Source: Dolomedes plantarius
Taxonomy: Eukaryota; Arthropoda; Arachnida; Araneae; Dolomedidae
DNA length: 64,000 nucleotides
Assembly: GCA_907164885.2 (NCBI GenBank)
Contig: OU015498.1
Span: 128,031,227 to 128,095,226 of the forward strand
Reading direction: 5' to 3'
Of the stretch, positions 46,370 through 58,484 are shown piece after piece; positions within the stretch are counted from its first letter, which is position 1; each line of letters starts with the position of its first letter. Below the pieces are notes generated by a model. That model did no database searches and had not been told where the DNA came from. It saw nothing but the letters and a program-made list of their open reading frames with translations. Position numbers and translations under genes: made by a program.

Positions 46370-49300
46370 AAGGTTCAAAATTAAAGCTGGAAACACATGT
46401 TGAATTTGTAGTTGTAGGTGTTACAAGTGGTTAAAACTCAATAATACTTCAGAGTTTCTTATAAAAAAACATCTTTACTGAACCATCCTGTGAGAGAGCA
46501 ACTTGAATCTGACCCTCCACGAGGGACTCCCAAGGTGTGTCTGCCGAAGGTAAAATGTAGAAAAGCAACCATCCGTCACATAACATTACGACTTTTTAAA
46601 ATAAACTCTCCTGTGGTCAACTTTATTGCAAACTCATGAATTTTTGGATTTTCTTTTATGGCCTTATGGTTACAATTTAGATGTCAAACTATTTTTCATG
46701 GTTATTTTTAGCTCTAGCTGGGAATGTGTTTGAGGATAGATATAAAAACTGTGAATAGTTTAACAGGGGTTCATAAAATTAAAAATTAATCAATCAAATT
46801 AAGTTAGGGAGTGAGTTTTATATGTTAGGGACTGAGGAATATCGTTTGGCATAACATATATATATAAATATATATTTTGGCTAATGCACAGGTCCCAGTA
46901 ATGCAATTTGTTATATGACATTTACCTGTTGTTATTCACCACAATTTTGCTGGCTACTTTATTATGGGAGCACCAATTAGGTAAGCCAGCATTGCTTCCT
47001 ATGAGGGGAAGACATGGTAACGACCAAGCCTTATTCCGGATTTGAACCCAAGCCCACAGCATGGAAGAGCACGATGCTAATCACTATACCGTGTGTGCGG
47101 TATATATATATATATATATATATATACGAGGGTAATTTTTTAAGTAAGAACCATTTTGTAATGGAGTAAGAGAAACTTTAGTTATGAACGTAAATTGTAT
47201 TACAAACTAAAATATGAACATTTTGTCACTTTTCAACATAGTCACCATTAACATTTAAACATTTGTCTTGTCGTTTTGGATACCATCATCAAAGAACTCT
47301 CCGCGTGACCATTAAACTAGTTAGTAACAGTTTCTTTCAACATGTTATCATTTTCCAAGCGCTTTCCACCATGAAATTCCTTAAGTTTTGGAAACAGATA
47401 AGAGTCTGGTGCTAAGTCAGGGCTGTATGTTGGATTATCCAGTAATTCTGAATGAAAATTGTAAAAATCGATGTCGGGGGACTGCTCTCTAGCGTTGTCG
47501 TTCTGCTTCACGACAAAGCTCGGCCTCAAGTTGCAACAAGAACAAAAATGCAACTGGACAATTTTCATTGGGAATTACGATAATGTTGATTTGATGTCGA
47601 TAATGATCGATTGATGTCGATTAATGTTGGTTGTTGTCGATAATGATCAATTGATGTAATATATATATATATATACTGGTGAAATAAATTAAGAGAATTT
47701 GCATATTTTATTGAATTTCATGAAAAGAACTGAACAGAATGTAAAACCACTGCTTCTAGACAAAAATGCAAAGCTTGTACCTCAAATATGTAAGCGTACA
47801 TTTTGTTCGCTAGCACACCTCGGCGAATTTCTTGGTGTTATTTTGCAGCAATCGGTTAATTTCAAATTGTAACAGTAAAAATGAGTAACCACTAACGTTT
47901 AGATGATGGAATGAGGTGGTGAATTGTAGAGAGGCTAGAAGCAGGCCAATCTCAAGTCCAAATTTGTAGAGAGTTCAATTTTAAGCCGAGCATCGTGTGT
48001 AACTTATGAAAACAGCTCCAGGATACCGGATCCATCGAGAGAAAGCCTGGGCAAGGTCGTCCAAGAGCCATGACGGCCAGAGAAGATCACCATTTGTTGA
48101 TTATAGCAAGGCGTAACAGGAGTGCTACAGCTTCTCAGCTCTCTCGTGACTTGTATGCAGCCGCAGGAACCCGTGTATCAAGGGTGACTGTATCCAAAAG
48201 ACTTCATGAGAGAGGGTTGTTTGCAAGAAGACCTGCTGTTTAAGTTCGACTCACTTCTACGAACAGGAGAATCCGTTTATCATGGTGCAGAGAGCATACA
48301 GATTGGAGTATGGATCAATGGGTGACCGTTCTCTTCACTGATGAGTCCCGGTTCAGCCTAAATACCGATTCTCACCGTACGTTCATATGGAGAGAACCAG
48401 GGACCGCTACCTACCCTCCAATGTCCGCGAAATTGACCATTATGGTGGAGGAGGTTTAATGGTCTGGGCAGGCATCATGTTGGATGGCCGCACACCTCTC
48501 CATGTCTTTGAAAGAGGTACTGTGACTGGTGTGAGGTATAGGGATGAGGTCTTGGAGCCCTATGTTCGCCTTTTCAGGGGTGCAGTTGGCCCTGAGTTCA
48601 TTTTAATAGATGATAACATGAGATAACATAGATGATAGCATGAGGCCACATAGAGCTCTTCTGGCCAACGAATTTCTAGAGAGTGAGGATATTCACCGGA
48701 TGGATTGGCCAGCCAGATCTCCATACCTTAACCCTATAGAGCATGTCTGGGACGCTCTGGGGAAGGCAATTGCAACTCGCAACCCCCCCTCCGAGAACCA
48801 TCCAGGGAATGAAAGCAGCGTTGCTGAACAAGTGGGACCAATTGCCACAGGAAATGATAAATTGCCTTATTTCAAGTATGAAATCACGCTGTGAGACCTG
48901 TATATCTGTAAGAGGAGCCCATACCCCCTATTAACCCATTTTTTTGTTTATTCTGCAACTGCTGTTTCATACCTTCCGAATCCAACGAGTATTACGCACG
49001 ATCATGCGTGTGTATTACAATTATTGAATGGTTATTTGTTTTGTATTGTATCAATGTATGTACATATCAAATTTCATTAAAATCGGTACAGTAGTTCTAG
49101 AGATAATCGACCAAGTCTGCAAATTCTCTTAATTTCTTACACCAGTGTGTGTATATATATATATTTATTAAAAAAATCGTAAGGGATATTTATTTTTTTT
49201 GCATAATATCCATCTGCTGCTGCATTAGAAAGAAAAAAAATATTTCTTTTGTCTATTTAGTTGTTATACACGTGACGATAACTTTATTTAAAGTACCAGA

Positions 49301-50812
49301 AAAAGAATCATGTGATCAGCATTTAATAAATTAAATTCTAAAAATTAATCTTTAAAAATTCACCAAAACTCAGAAAATGGAGATAAAGATTCAAAAAATA
49401 TTTCATTTTAAAGGAATTTTTATGATCTTTCTCGTGATATAAATTGTATAACCCTCAAATTATTATTTTAAGTGCAAACTTAAAAAAAGTTACAAAACAG
49501 CTTAAAATTTAATCTAAAGAAATCTAAGAAGAAGTTTTCAAAAATCTTTCTTAGTGCACCCCACACCATAAGAAGAATCACCATGCAAAATTTCAGCCCT
49601 TAGGTCCGCGGTTTGGTCTGTGCATTGTATGTCAGTGAGTCAGTCAGTTACGGAACTGTTTTATATATATAGATATATTTAATGCCAGTATAAATCATCT
49701 CTGTTACATATATGTGGAAATAATTATTGTTAGTCATTGATATAATAATTTACAGGCCTGTAATTTAAAGTTTAAAAATAATAATTATTTTTTTTAACTT
49801 CAGTGAAAAATTTTAGTTTTCCCCTTGGCATTTTAAGATATGTTCTATACCCTGTGCTGTTATATAGTTGTAATTGCAACCTGGTCTTTTTTCTGGTACA
49901 GAAACATTTTTACCATCATTATTTTATGCCTCTTTTCTTTGAAAAAGGTAATTATAATAATTAATAAGAAAAATAATGTTTTAAATTTTGATAAAATTTC
50001 AAATAAAGTAATGTCTGTATTGTTTTTTTCATGGAGACTTTATGATGATTATGCATAATTATTAATTATATGTTAATTATAGTGTTCCTACTCGCAGGAG
50101 GGAATATTGCACAATTTTTGAGGAAGGAATATAGCATTGTCCAGCCTAATTCATGAGAACTAAAATCATCTTGCCTTTTTTTTTTTTTTTTTGGGGGGGG
50201 GGGGGGGGGTCGGTGGGGTTATAAATAATTTACCCTGAATGAGTTTTCTAATTATCTTATTTTAACTGAGAATTTTTCTACTAGGACCTACATGGAATTT
50301 ATTAATAAAACCAAAATTTGATTTAAAATCAGTTTTAATTATTATTTTTTAATCAATCTAATATCCTGGCAGTACTTTGTTAAGATTAAATACAGCCCAT
50401 TTCATTAAAAATTACTATTTTGTTCACATTCTGTGTTTCCTTATAAAGAAACACTGCCTTTTTTGTTCATATAGTAATTTTACTACCTTTATTTGTTTTC
50501 GTTTTAGCATTTTTCCTACAAAGTAATCTGATTAAAATACTTTTAAATTATTTAGGTATAGTAAAACAAGTGGCAAACATCGTTCTGTTACTTCTCATGT
50601 GTGGGGCTTTCTACACACATACTATTTTAGAAGATAAATTTGAAAGAACAGCTCCATCAATTGTCTTTGCTTTAATGTTGGGATGCCGACTTGTTGTGTA
50701 TGTACAAGTCAAACGTAAGGAGAAGAAATTGCTGGAAAAATCTAGGGAATCTTCTCATAGGGAACTATTCAGACCTGATGTTGCAACTAACAAAGATACT
50801 AAACAAGATTAA
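39784..50812 (+). CDS. TMEM35A: TMEM35A/NACHO-type nicotinic receptor chaperone (three exons)
   Basis: A four-helix DoxX-like protein of the ER membrane; in mammals TMEM35A (NACHO) promotes assembly of nicotinic acetylcholine receptors, an attractive but inferred role here. Exons are 39784-39894 (37 codons, donor GTGAGC), 40746-40881 (acceptor TATCTAG, donor GTATGT) and 50556-50812 (acceptor ATTTAG). Joined they give 167 aa, the same length as the human protein. Helix 1 is IVLNTLSIFLGLFFILVGSM. KISPKINKDM matches the family loop. Helix 2 covers VVGWLEVVCGAVLIFIPG, helix 3 VANIVLLLLMCGAFYTH, helix 4 SIVFALMLGCRLVVY. The lysine-rich tail (VKRKEKKLLEK) could serve as an ER signal. The GIVKQVAN junction across exons 2 and 3 confirms the splice. 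Intron 2 is 9,674 bp and filled with transposons. Confidence 0.9.
40559..40611. repeat. (AT)n microsatellite
   Basis: About 26 perfect AT units inside TMEM35A intron 1. Confidence 0.95.
40882..43760. other. First part of TMEM35A intron 2
   Basis: AT-rich intron without recognised elements up to the Helitron. A 63-codon plus-strand frame at 41434-41625, with an acidic DSDSNSEI tail, resembles the acidic N-terminus of piggyBac proteins only loosely. A T14G11 tract lies at 42014-42038 after an (AT)n run. Confidence 0.35.
44795..45417 (-). pseudogene. piggyBac transposase with central domain deleted
   Basis: At 45417-45230 the minus strand gives KKAIFDIERDIGVFSWAR, then SESSTTESNDKP and FVIIPRDPDDLTDEEL, the N-terminal acidic and IPxDPDDLTDEE region of piggyBac transposases, with several stops. 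At 45030-44795 it resumes with ETLHIGRPSS, RKDRMGHIITKN and a C-terminal cysteine-rich finger (CKHCKSQTIIVCNKCNVPLH followed by EKC). The DDD catalytic domain, normally about 350 residues, is missing between them. Confidence 0.85.
45684..45860. mobile_element. hAT MITE nested in the piggyBac element
   Basis: 177 bp starting CAGGGCCTTTTTATCG and ending ATAATCGGGCCCTG, flanked by perfect GAAATTAG (45676-45683 and 45861-45868). The interior has a GGGCCCCCTGATGCTAGGGG block and a G11 run. Its termini are related to the hAT elements at 436-942 and 22889-23627. Confidence 0.9.
46285..46369. repeat. (TA)n-(TG)n microsatellite
   Basis: A TA-rich run followed by about nine TG units, starting directly at the Helitron 3' end. 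Confidence 0.9.
46905..47100 (-). mobile_element. tRNA-derived SINE, copy 2
   Basis: On the minus strand from 47100 the head reads GGTATAGTGATTAGCATCG (A-box-like) and then GGTTCAAATCC (B box, 47048-47038). The body includes CCCATAATAAAGTAGCCA (46967-46951), identical to SINE copy 1 at 27628. There is no cloverleaf with a CCA-accepting stem, so it is not a tRNA gene. Confidence 0.75.
47127..47580 (-). pseudogene. mariner transposase C-terminal relic
   Basis: The end CGAGGGTAATTTTTTAAGTA (47127) leads on the minus strand into transposase sequence with KQNDNAREQS (second catalytic aspartate region), ELLDNPTYSPDLAPDSYLF, PKLKEFHGGKRLENDN and, after a frame break, KRQDKCLNVNGDYVEK, the usual mariner C-terminus. 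SPDLAP contains the third aspartate of the DD34D triad. The N-terminal half is absent. The right side is lost in a GATGTCGATAATGATC-type short repeat at 47576-47660. Confidence 0.8.
47674..49147 (+). mobile_element. Tc1-like transposon, family 3
   Basis: The left end is (T)ACTGGTGAAATAAATTAAGA. The right end, read inward from 49147, is CACTGGTGTAAGAAATTAAG; both continue GAGAATTTGCA. Length is about 1.47 kb. The first base of the left terminus appears mutated. It is in TMEM35A intron 2, same orientation as the host gene. Confidence 0.85.
47881..48935 (+). pseudogene. Tc1 transposase, family 3, degenerate
   Basis: From the ATG at 47881, pieces include VERLEAGQSQVQICREFNFK, DTGSIERKPGQGRPRAMTAR and RRNRSATASQLSRDLYAAAG, the two helix-turn-helix units with the GRPR hook. 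VTVLFTDESRFSLNTDSHRT holds the first catalytic aspartate. At 48387-48626 another frame has GGGGLMVWAGIMLDGRTPLH and ILIDDN. A tandem duplication of about 23 bp (two ATAGATGATA.CATGAG units at 48608-48643) splits the DDNARPHRA block. WPARSPYLNPIEHVWDALGK gives the final glutamate. Confidence 0.88.
49430..49673 (-). repeat. Possible Helitron-like 5' end
   Basis: Read on the minus strand from 49673, the sequence starts TCTATATATATAAAACAGTT and continues with GTAACTGACTGACTCACTGA. A TC-TATATATATA start followed by TGACTGACTGAC is common in Helitron-like or related arthropod repeats. No 3' hairpin with CTAG was identified. Confidence 0.4.
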
Positions 50813-51827
50813 ATTTACTGATGCTGCAGTGGAGGAATTTGTAATGAGATCATATTGTTTGAACTTTGATTTCTTTTATATCTGCACAAAGAATTGTTTT
50901 ATCATCCTATTTATTTTTTCTTCATTTTATTTTGTAGAGTTTTGCATAATTTTACTCTCTGACTTGACATGTATTTTTTGTCATGTTTATTGGTATCATC
51001 TTCTTTTACTTTATATCCATGCATCTTTAAAGAAAGAAATGAAAGAAGTTTCATGTTTTTTCTCAAAGTCCTATGCATAAAATCTATGAAGGTTAATGTA
51101 ATATTTAACTTTTTTTCCATTAGTTGTTAATGTAATGATCCATTAAATTTCCATTAGTTGTTAATGTAAAATTTATACCTTTCAGTAAAGATTTAGACAT
51201 TTCAGCTACAGTAATCATACTGTTTTTATCGTGTTTTCCAATATTATTTTCTCCTATGCATAAAACACCACTAATAAACCATTTAGTAGGATCTTGTACA
51301 CTGAAGGTAAAACCCAGTGTGTGAATTTTATTGAACTGTGTATTGAAGAATGAGAGTCTGTGTTTGTAAGAGCTCAAGTTGTAAGAAATTTATTCATAGA
51401 ATATGCCGAGCTTTATTTATGTTGTTCATTTTAATCATTTGTTTTTATATAATTTTGAAAAAAACCCTGCGATTATTAGATTAAGAAATTGTTTATGTCA
51501 TTCCTGATTTTATGCTGTGATTTTATCTAGTGTGTGACAACATAGTGAGACTTTTAATTATTTTATTTTCATAGTTTTTTTTCTCTTTCTATACATAAAA
51601 TATTTTGAGAAAGGCTGTATGTATCTTGATATTTTTATTGATATCAAATTTCTGTTGTTGAATATAGGATTTTTTAAAAATTAACTTTACATTATTTGAA
51701 AGTGAACATGTTAATTTATGAAGTGCAAATACTTTTCTGTTTATTAAATATGATTGTATTTATTTTTTCAAAAGCATTATGTGTGTTTTCTTCAACTAAA
51801 GGGCTCTGTTAAAAGTGATAATTTTTG

Positions 51828-51833
51828 AATAAA
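51828..51833 (+). terminator. Possible polyadenylation signal of TMEM35A
   Basis: AATAAA, about 1.0 kb after the stop codon. Without transcript data the real 3' end is unknown. Confidence 0.3.
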
Positions 51834-54800
51834 ATTTATTTCTTTGCTGATTTTTACTAAGTAATTAATGGCATTGTGATGCTATTATAAGTTATTGTTC
51901 TTTTAAAAATTTATTCTTAACGTTTATAGACAGTCAGTAATGCTCTTTTAATTTTTTGCCAAATTAGAGTCTTTAATACGTCAAATTTTGTAATTTAATA
52001 TCTTTCAATTCTAAAGAGGTCATTTAGTAAGATAATTTAAGATATGCACCACTCATCACATTTTTTAAAGATTTTTCTGCAAATTTAATACTTATCAACA
52101 CATTTTGATAGATATTTACCTCTTAAAATTTTTGGACATTACACCAGTATTTTTTTTTTTGTTTGGTGTTCGAACTCCAGTAACTAGTGACAAAGTGTTT
52201 TTTGAAAGTGATTTTCAGTATGTTGAATTTTTTACGTGTTATAGCTATTGTGCAAATTGATCAAGTAAACCTGTAAATGATTCTGTAAGTGAATTTAGAG
52301 TGAAAGTGTGTATATGTTTACATTAGATTAAATTGTATGTTTACATTACATTAAATTATGATCTGTTTAATATTATTCAGTATTTATAGTATTCAAATTT
52401 GGATTAGTATATTTTTTTCTTATAACTAGGTAACTATTCATCTCTATGATACTACATATTCAAGAGTTTGATCTTTAAATGCCAATTTGTAACCCACTGT
52501 ATGCATATTGTAATATATTTGATAACTTTTCAAATTTCTAAGAAATAAGGCTGGAAAAATATTTTAAAGAAATATGTTGGTTTTTAACTGTTTTTTGTAT
52601 AACTTGAGTTATGAAGCAGTTGTTCCCTATCCCAGTTATTACTATATCTTTTGAGGACTATAATTAGTTTAATCAAGTATTTTAATTAAAAACATTTTTT
52701 CATATTAAGTTTATATTTTTAACTAATATATTCACATACACTTTTACATAAATGCACCTAAACACTCAGGTTGATCAAGGCAGTTAGTTAAATCAGATGA
52801 TACAAATTACAAAGTTTCAAGTTTAATGTATTGAATAATTCCTATTATAAACATCATATAAGAGTTATACTGTCTGGAATATTTGAATGAATAGTTTTAT
52901 TAAATGTGACATGAGTTTCTGTAATTCATCTGTAAATGGTGTTTTGTCAGTCAATTATAAAGAATTAAATACTGATAATTATGAGGAGAGGAGAGTTTCA
53001 GATTTGTTACATTAAATACATGCGATACATCTTGCACAAAATTACGAGCAAAATGTTTTAATTGAATATATCTAATTTTCCCTTATGAAGTAATTTGAAA
53101 ACAAATTCAATAAAAACAGCACATTTATTTAAAAAATATTGTTTTTAGGAAAAAAAAAATGGTTGAAGTATTGCATAATCATAAATGTGAATCCCTTTAG
53201 GGGTGTGTGTGGATGTTCATATGTAGATTCTTTTTATGATACATAATCAAATATCGAATGATTTGTACTAGAATTCTAGTCACAGATATTTTCATGTTTA
53301 TTTTTTATTGTAAATAAATATCCTTTGTTCTATTTTAGTGAGAAGCAAGTCCACTCAGTGGAACAAATATTTTGTAAATAGCATGCATAGCTGCTAACCC
53401 TTAATTTAATATGGTTATTATTTTAAACTTATGTCTGTTTTAAAGAGTTTTTTTAAAATTCCAAACAGTGAAGAAATTATTAATGATTTTAATATGTTTA
53501 GCAAGTGTTGTATTTACAGGGGTAAAGGGAAAGAAAGAAGAAATCATTTTCATATTGTGAAAGAGACTTTATCATGAAGATTTTTATCTAATGAAAAGAA
53601 ATATTTATGAGTTCAACATATTGTTTAAGACACCAGTGAATTTTTTTCTTCCTTTTTTAAATAGTTAGCAGCTATGCTAGTAAGCATTTGATGCTTTCAA
53701 AATGTACAGGTACCCGATTTGTATTATGAAAATATATGCTTGTCATTTATTTCAAAAATTTTATAGAAAATGTTAAATGTGTTTTCTTTAAATTAAATGT
53801 GCAATTACATATTTGTATTGTATTGTTTTCTATAACAGTTATTATCATGTATGTTTTGCTTTTTTCAGTAAGATAACATATGTACCTAATAGAGGCAGTA
53901 TTAATTTATTGTGAATATCTTGGACATAGATTGATAATTTTGTTTGTAGCTGGAAAAACTGCTCTGTTCATTAAACTGGTAGATATTTTCAATTCTTCAT
54001 TTTGAAAAAAATCATTTTTAAATATATCTCTTTTAAATTTAGCATATCTTGAACAAGAAATAGTTAATTACAGATATTTGTGTTTTCTAATTTGATGTTA
54101 GAGAATAGTTGTACGAGTGCCATTGTATGTATGATTTGTCTTCAGATATTTGCGATAAAAACTTAGTCCTTTATTTTACATTAGCTTATTATATTACTAT
54201 TTCAGTGACTATACATAGATTTATGAAAATGCATAGTTAAATTACATTTTTTAGGTGTGAGACATTTCTTAAAAATACCTTCTTGAAAGCAAAATTGCTT
54301 GATGCATTATATGTAGTGGTATAGAAAATATGAAGCTGTTTTTAATAAAGTACGGAGATAAAAATCATAGTGATATTTTAGTACATAATCATCCTTATTT
54401 GCCTCAATTCATGTTTCTATGATTAAAACTATTTTTTTTTAGTTCATTAGCAGTAGTCATTTAATGGTCATTTTAATTCTCATTTAAAAAAAATACATTT
54501 AGAGCAATTGCAGTGTATGTAGCAAATTATCCTTACTATTTGCTTAATCTAAAATTGCACACTAAAATGCACACTTTTGAACAACTAATATTTAAGCACA
54601 GATGTTTATAAGAAAACTTCTAGAACTGAATCATTTTGCAATGAATTTAGGAAACAAAAATTTTTACTTAATCCCAGGCAAATGTTTATTCATTTAAATG
54701 CAAATTTATTGCTACTCAAGTTTAAGGTGTTAAAAGAAATTATTTATCATTATAAACATTTTATTTTCAACCTACCAAGTCTTAAAAAAGTAACTGTTAC

Positions 54801-57800
54801 TTCACTCACATGTTATACTGTAACAGTTAGAACAGTTGTGTACATAAATGGGTTGATGCTTACTTTCCCAAAGTGCAGAGGAAAATATTGATTTTAAGTT
54901 AAAAAATTTGTAGTAAACTTAGCTGAAACTGATTGCTTAACTTCATGGACTTACCATGCAGGTAAGCAATATCTAGCTGTCTGAAAATTTTCAAGACACC
55001 TTCATGATGAAAGCTAAGTTATATTTTAATAACTACGAGTTCTTGAACATTATTGATTAAAAACAGCTTTCAATTTAAATATTTGCCTCCCACATAATAT
55101 CACAGTTTGACAGTTAACATGGACAAACTGCAGGCAGCTATGTATAAATACAAAGCATTATTAATGCACTATATAATGTAGTTGAAACATTGACTTCCTA
55201 ATATTAAATTTAATGCTACTTATTTTGAAAATTTGAAACATTATATCGGATGCGTTTTGATGGTGCTACTGTTAGTTTTAACTAGAACCAGCTGGTGTAT
55301 GATTTATTAGATTGCTTGTGTGTAGTAATTCTGTTGATCAAAATAAACCAATGTAGGCTTGATAGTCTCATGAGTCTCAATTTCAAGCAAGTAATCACAA
55401 AAAGAAAAGTTTATTAACAAATGCCCAATAAGTTGATATCAAAAATAAATGCTGACACAGGCACAAAACAATTTGAAAACAAAACATTTTGGAAATAAGA
55501 ATTTACTGGTTAAATTTGCTGAAGTATTTCAATTTGTCTTCAGGATTTGGGATTATCTGAAAGAGAAAAAAATAGTAAAAATACTGTTAAGACAATCATT
55601 ACATGTTAGTATGGTATACATGATCAGTATGAATAACACACATTAAAAGGGTTGATAGTTAACTGCACATGGACAATGTACATTAAATACCACACTTGTA
55701 AAAACTTTTTTTTTTTTTTTAATATATATATATATAAACTATACAAAAATATTTTCTTCTGACAAAATTTTCAGAGCTTCAGCTTTAGTTTAAAATATAT
55801 TTTAATTCTCTTGTAAGAATGTTATAATCAGTGCAAATGAATTATGATAGGGCTTTTTAAATTTCATGTTAGAATTTGCTTACACTACTTTTCATTCTTT
55901 ATAATGCACATGTATATAGGCATGGTAAGGTAAATGAACAAACTTTATATTAGGAGTACAAAAGTAAATCTAACATTAAAATCATTTCAAATTCATATGA
56001 GAGAAATAATAGTTATTAGATGTTTAACAAAATCCAAAAGTGATTCAGTAAAACTACTTGAACACATATTTTTGACTTAAATGTACATAATGTATAATTA
56101 TTTAAAGATGTAGTTCTTTTATTCTGAAGTATGAACCAGTAAAATAATACTTTTTAAGTCATGATGTATTTTTGTCCCCAGAGTCACAGTATTCCAATAT
56201 AAATTAGACCAAAATTTAACAGAAGAAATAATGCACAAAATAAATTTGGCATCTCTGAATTGAAAATTTCCCAATTTAACGTAAAGGATATTGTTTAACA
56301 TTTACTATGAGCTCCTTTGCACTCTGAAAACCTCATGTGTTAAACTAGAAGTAAGGGGGAAGAGCCAGAAAGGGTTAGACATCATACATAGGTAATTCAC
56401 ATACTTTCTCATCGTATGACTAGATTTTTTTTTTTTAGACCTATCTTTAAATTGTCACCTTTTCTGTACTTTCAGGTCTGGTAGACACCCTTTCAGTTTA
56501 TATGTTGTTCATTTTGACTGAAGTAGTATAGTATATTATATATTGGAATATTATAGTGATTGTGGACGTCTTTATAATGGCCTGTAATAATAAATGTAAA
56601 GCAATAAAATTGGCAGTATTTTAGTTACTTGGAGAAACATCATGATTATTTAAGTTTTGAAAATAAAAGCAATATTTTTCCATTTCAATTCTCAGTTTCA
56701 GACAACTGCTGACTTTTAAATGAACTCTCATTCAAAGTTCTGTATGTTATTTTTCAATTAAAACATAGTTTTCATTGTTGGAATTATTCTCCTGGGTATG
56801 AATAAAAAAAGTAAAATTCAAATTCATGTAAAAATCATGTTCTGCAAAGCCCTTATTGAGGTGTGAAATCTGTGTAGTTTATTTTTCTCCAGTGAGATCA
56901 TGAATTTTATGCTCATTCATAACACATGAGCATGTATACATTTACATTTAACATTGCAAGAGTATTAAGGTGAACTCCTAATTCCAGAAATTTTTGTAAA
57001 ATTGGTATATGGTTTGGTTTATGGTAACTTTTCCTACACAAGGGTATACCAGAACCTACTACTTAAAGATGATTCTGAATGGCTACTAATGCCCATGCCA
57101 AGAGTGGGACTTGAACCACAGACTTTGGTACCAAATGCCAGATTTTTTATAAATTTGTCTAAAAATTCTTTTAGCGAGTCTCACAAGTGTAGAAAAAATC
57201 ATAAAACTGGCTTTCAGAGACTCAGTGGGCATCAAAGATGATTTAAATTCTTGTGCGTGCACTCCAATCATTATGTGAAAGTATTCTTAGTATTTATCAC
57301 AATCATATAATTTCTGTTAAATATATCTAGTATTAAAAAGCACTTGCTATTGAATTGTGGAATTAATTTCAAGCAACAGTAACACATAACTAATATGACA
57401 AAATATATTATATTACATTAATAAATGAATTAAAATTAAATATCTTTAATTTTTTTTTATTATTTAGGTTTTATATAAATCAGTATTGAAGAATTAAGAA
57501 AACTTATTATCTTACTCTAAAACATTTACAATTCTGACTGGATTAAGATATGACAGATGGAAAATTACAGCTTTTTGAATTTGCTCATATATGATTAACA
57601 TGTTTAGATGTAGTATCTAAGTATTTATCAACTAATTATTAAAATTATAAATTAAAGCCAACGGGGCGGATGCATACTAAAGTTTTCTACTTATAAATCA
57701 TGCTCCTCCTAGAATCTGAGTAGGAAATAACTATCAAGTGAAACTTATTCACAGGACTTTACTCTGATCTTGACAGTTCATGTTTATAAATAAAAATAAT

Positions 57801-58484
57801 CCTGATGCTATAATATGAAAAATCGATGTTCCAGATGTCTAAGTTTAACATAATGTAAACTTAACTTTTTAACCATGTTGGTGATATGCCTAGCCACATT
57901 TTTGATTGTCTTTGCCTCTACATGCCATAGAGGTACCTTTAACTTAATGTACATTTTATGTACTTGGATATCTCATAAAGGACTGCAAGCAGGTTAAGTA
58001 AAAAATTATGAAAGTTTTTCTGCAAAATTTAGTGTATAGGGTGTTAAATTACAGTTAATGCTTTATACATATCTCGATGGATAGTAGAAATTTTTCATAA
58101 TAACTTGACCAAGATGCTCATAATATAAAATGTGGAAAGTTCAAAATATAGTTTTACAGTTTATAGTATTATGACAAATAAAAGCATATATGATGTTAAT
58201 GATATACGATTCCTTAATTTATTTTGTGCCAAAGCTGAAAGGAAAAAAAATTGACAGTTCTGGCCTAGTCCATGGTAGAAAATATGTAAATAGCAGTCTA
58301 AAGGGGAGAAAAAATATTTCTTTGGCTTCCATGAACATGTAAAGAAAGGCTGAACTTATGACATTAAACAAATTATATATATTTTTTAAGTAAACAGAAT
58401 AATGTTACATAATTTCTTTTTTTCATATTGGGAAATGGAGAAATAAAAATATTTTTTGAAAGGTAACCACAAAATTTAACTTAC
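51834..58484. other. Long AT-rich region without recognised genes
   Basis: About 6.6 kb between TMEM35A and the peroxiredoxin exons. It may hold long 3' UTRs and should hold the short last exon of the minus-strand peroxiredoxin gene, which I could not locate. A B-box-like GGTTCAAGTCCC occurs on the minus strand near 57115. Small frames at 54682, 55449, 56119 and 57002 show no recognisable motifs. Confidence 0.4.

Noticed and set aside
46905..47100. Possible tRNA gene
   Set aside because: A and B boxes are present, but no cloverleaf; it shares a body with another dispersed copy, so SINE is the better call.
51120..51377. 85-codon minus-strand frame considered as the missing last peroxiredoxin exon
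   Set aside because: The possible acceptor before VQDPTKW is in the wrong phase for the exon ending at 58485, and the sequence lacks the expected short YF-containing tail.
57073..57130. B-box-like sequence on the minus strand suggesting a tRNA gene
   Set aside because: No acceptor stem, D arm or anticodon arm can be folded around it, and the SINE body block is absent.
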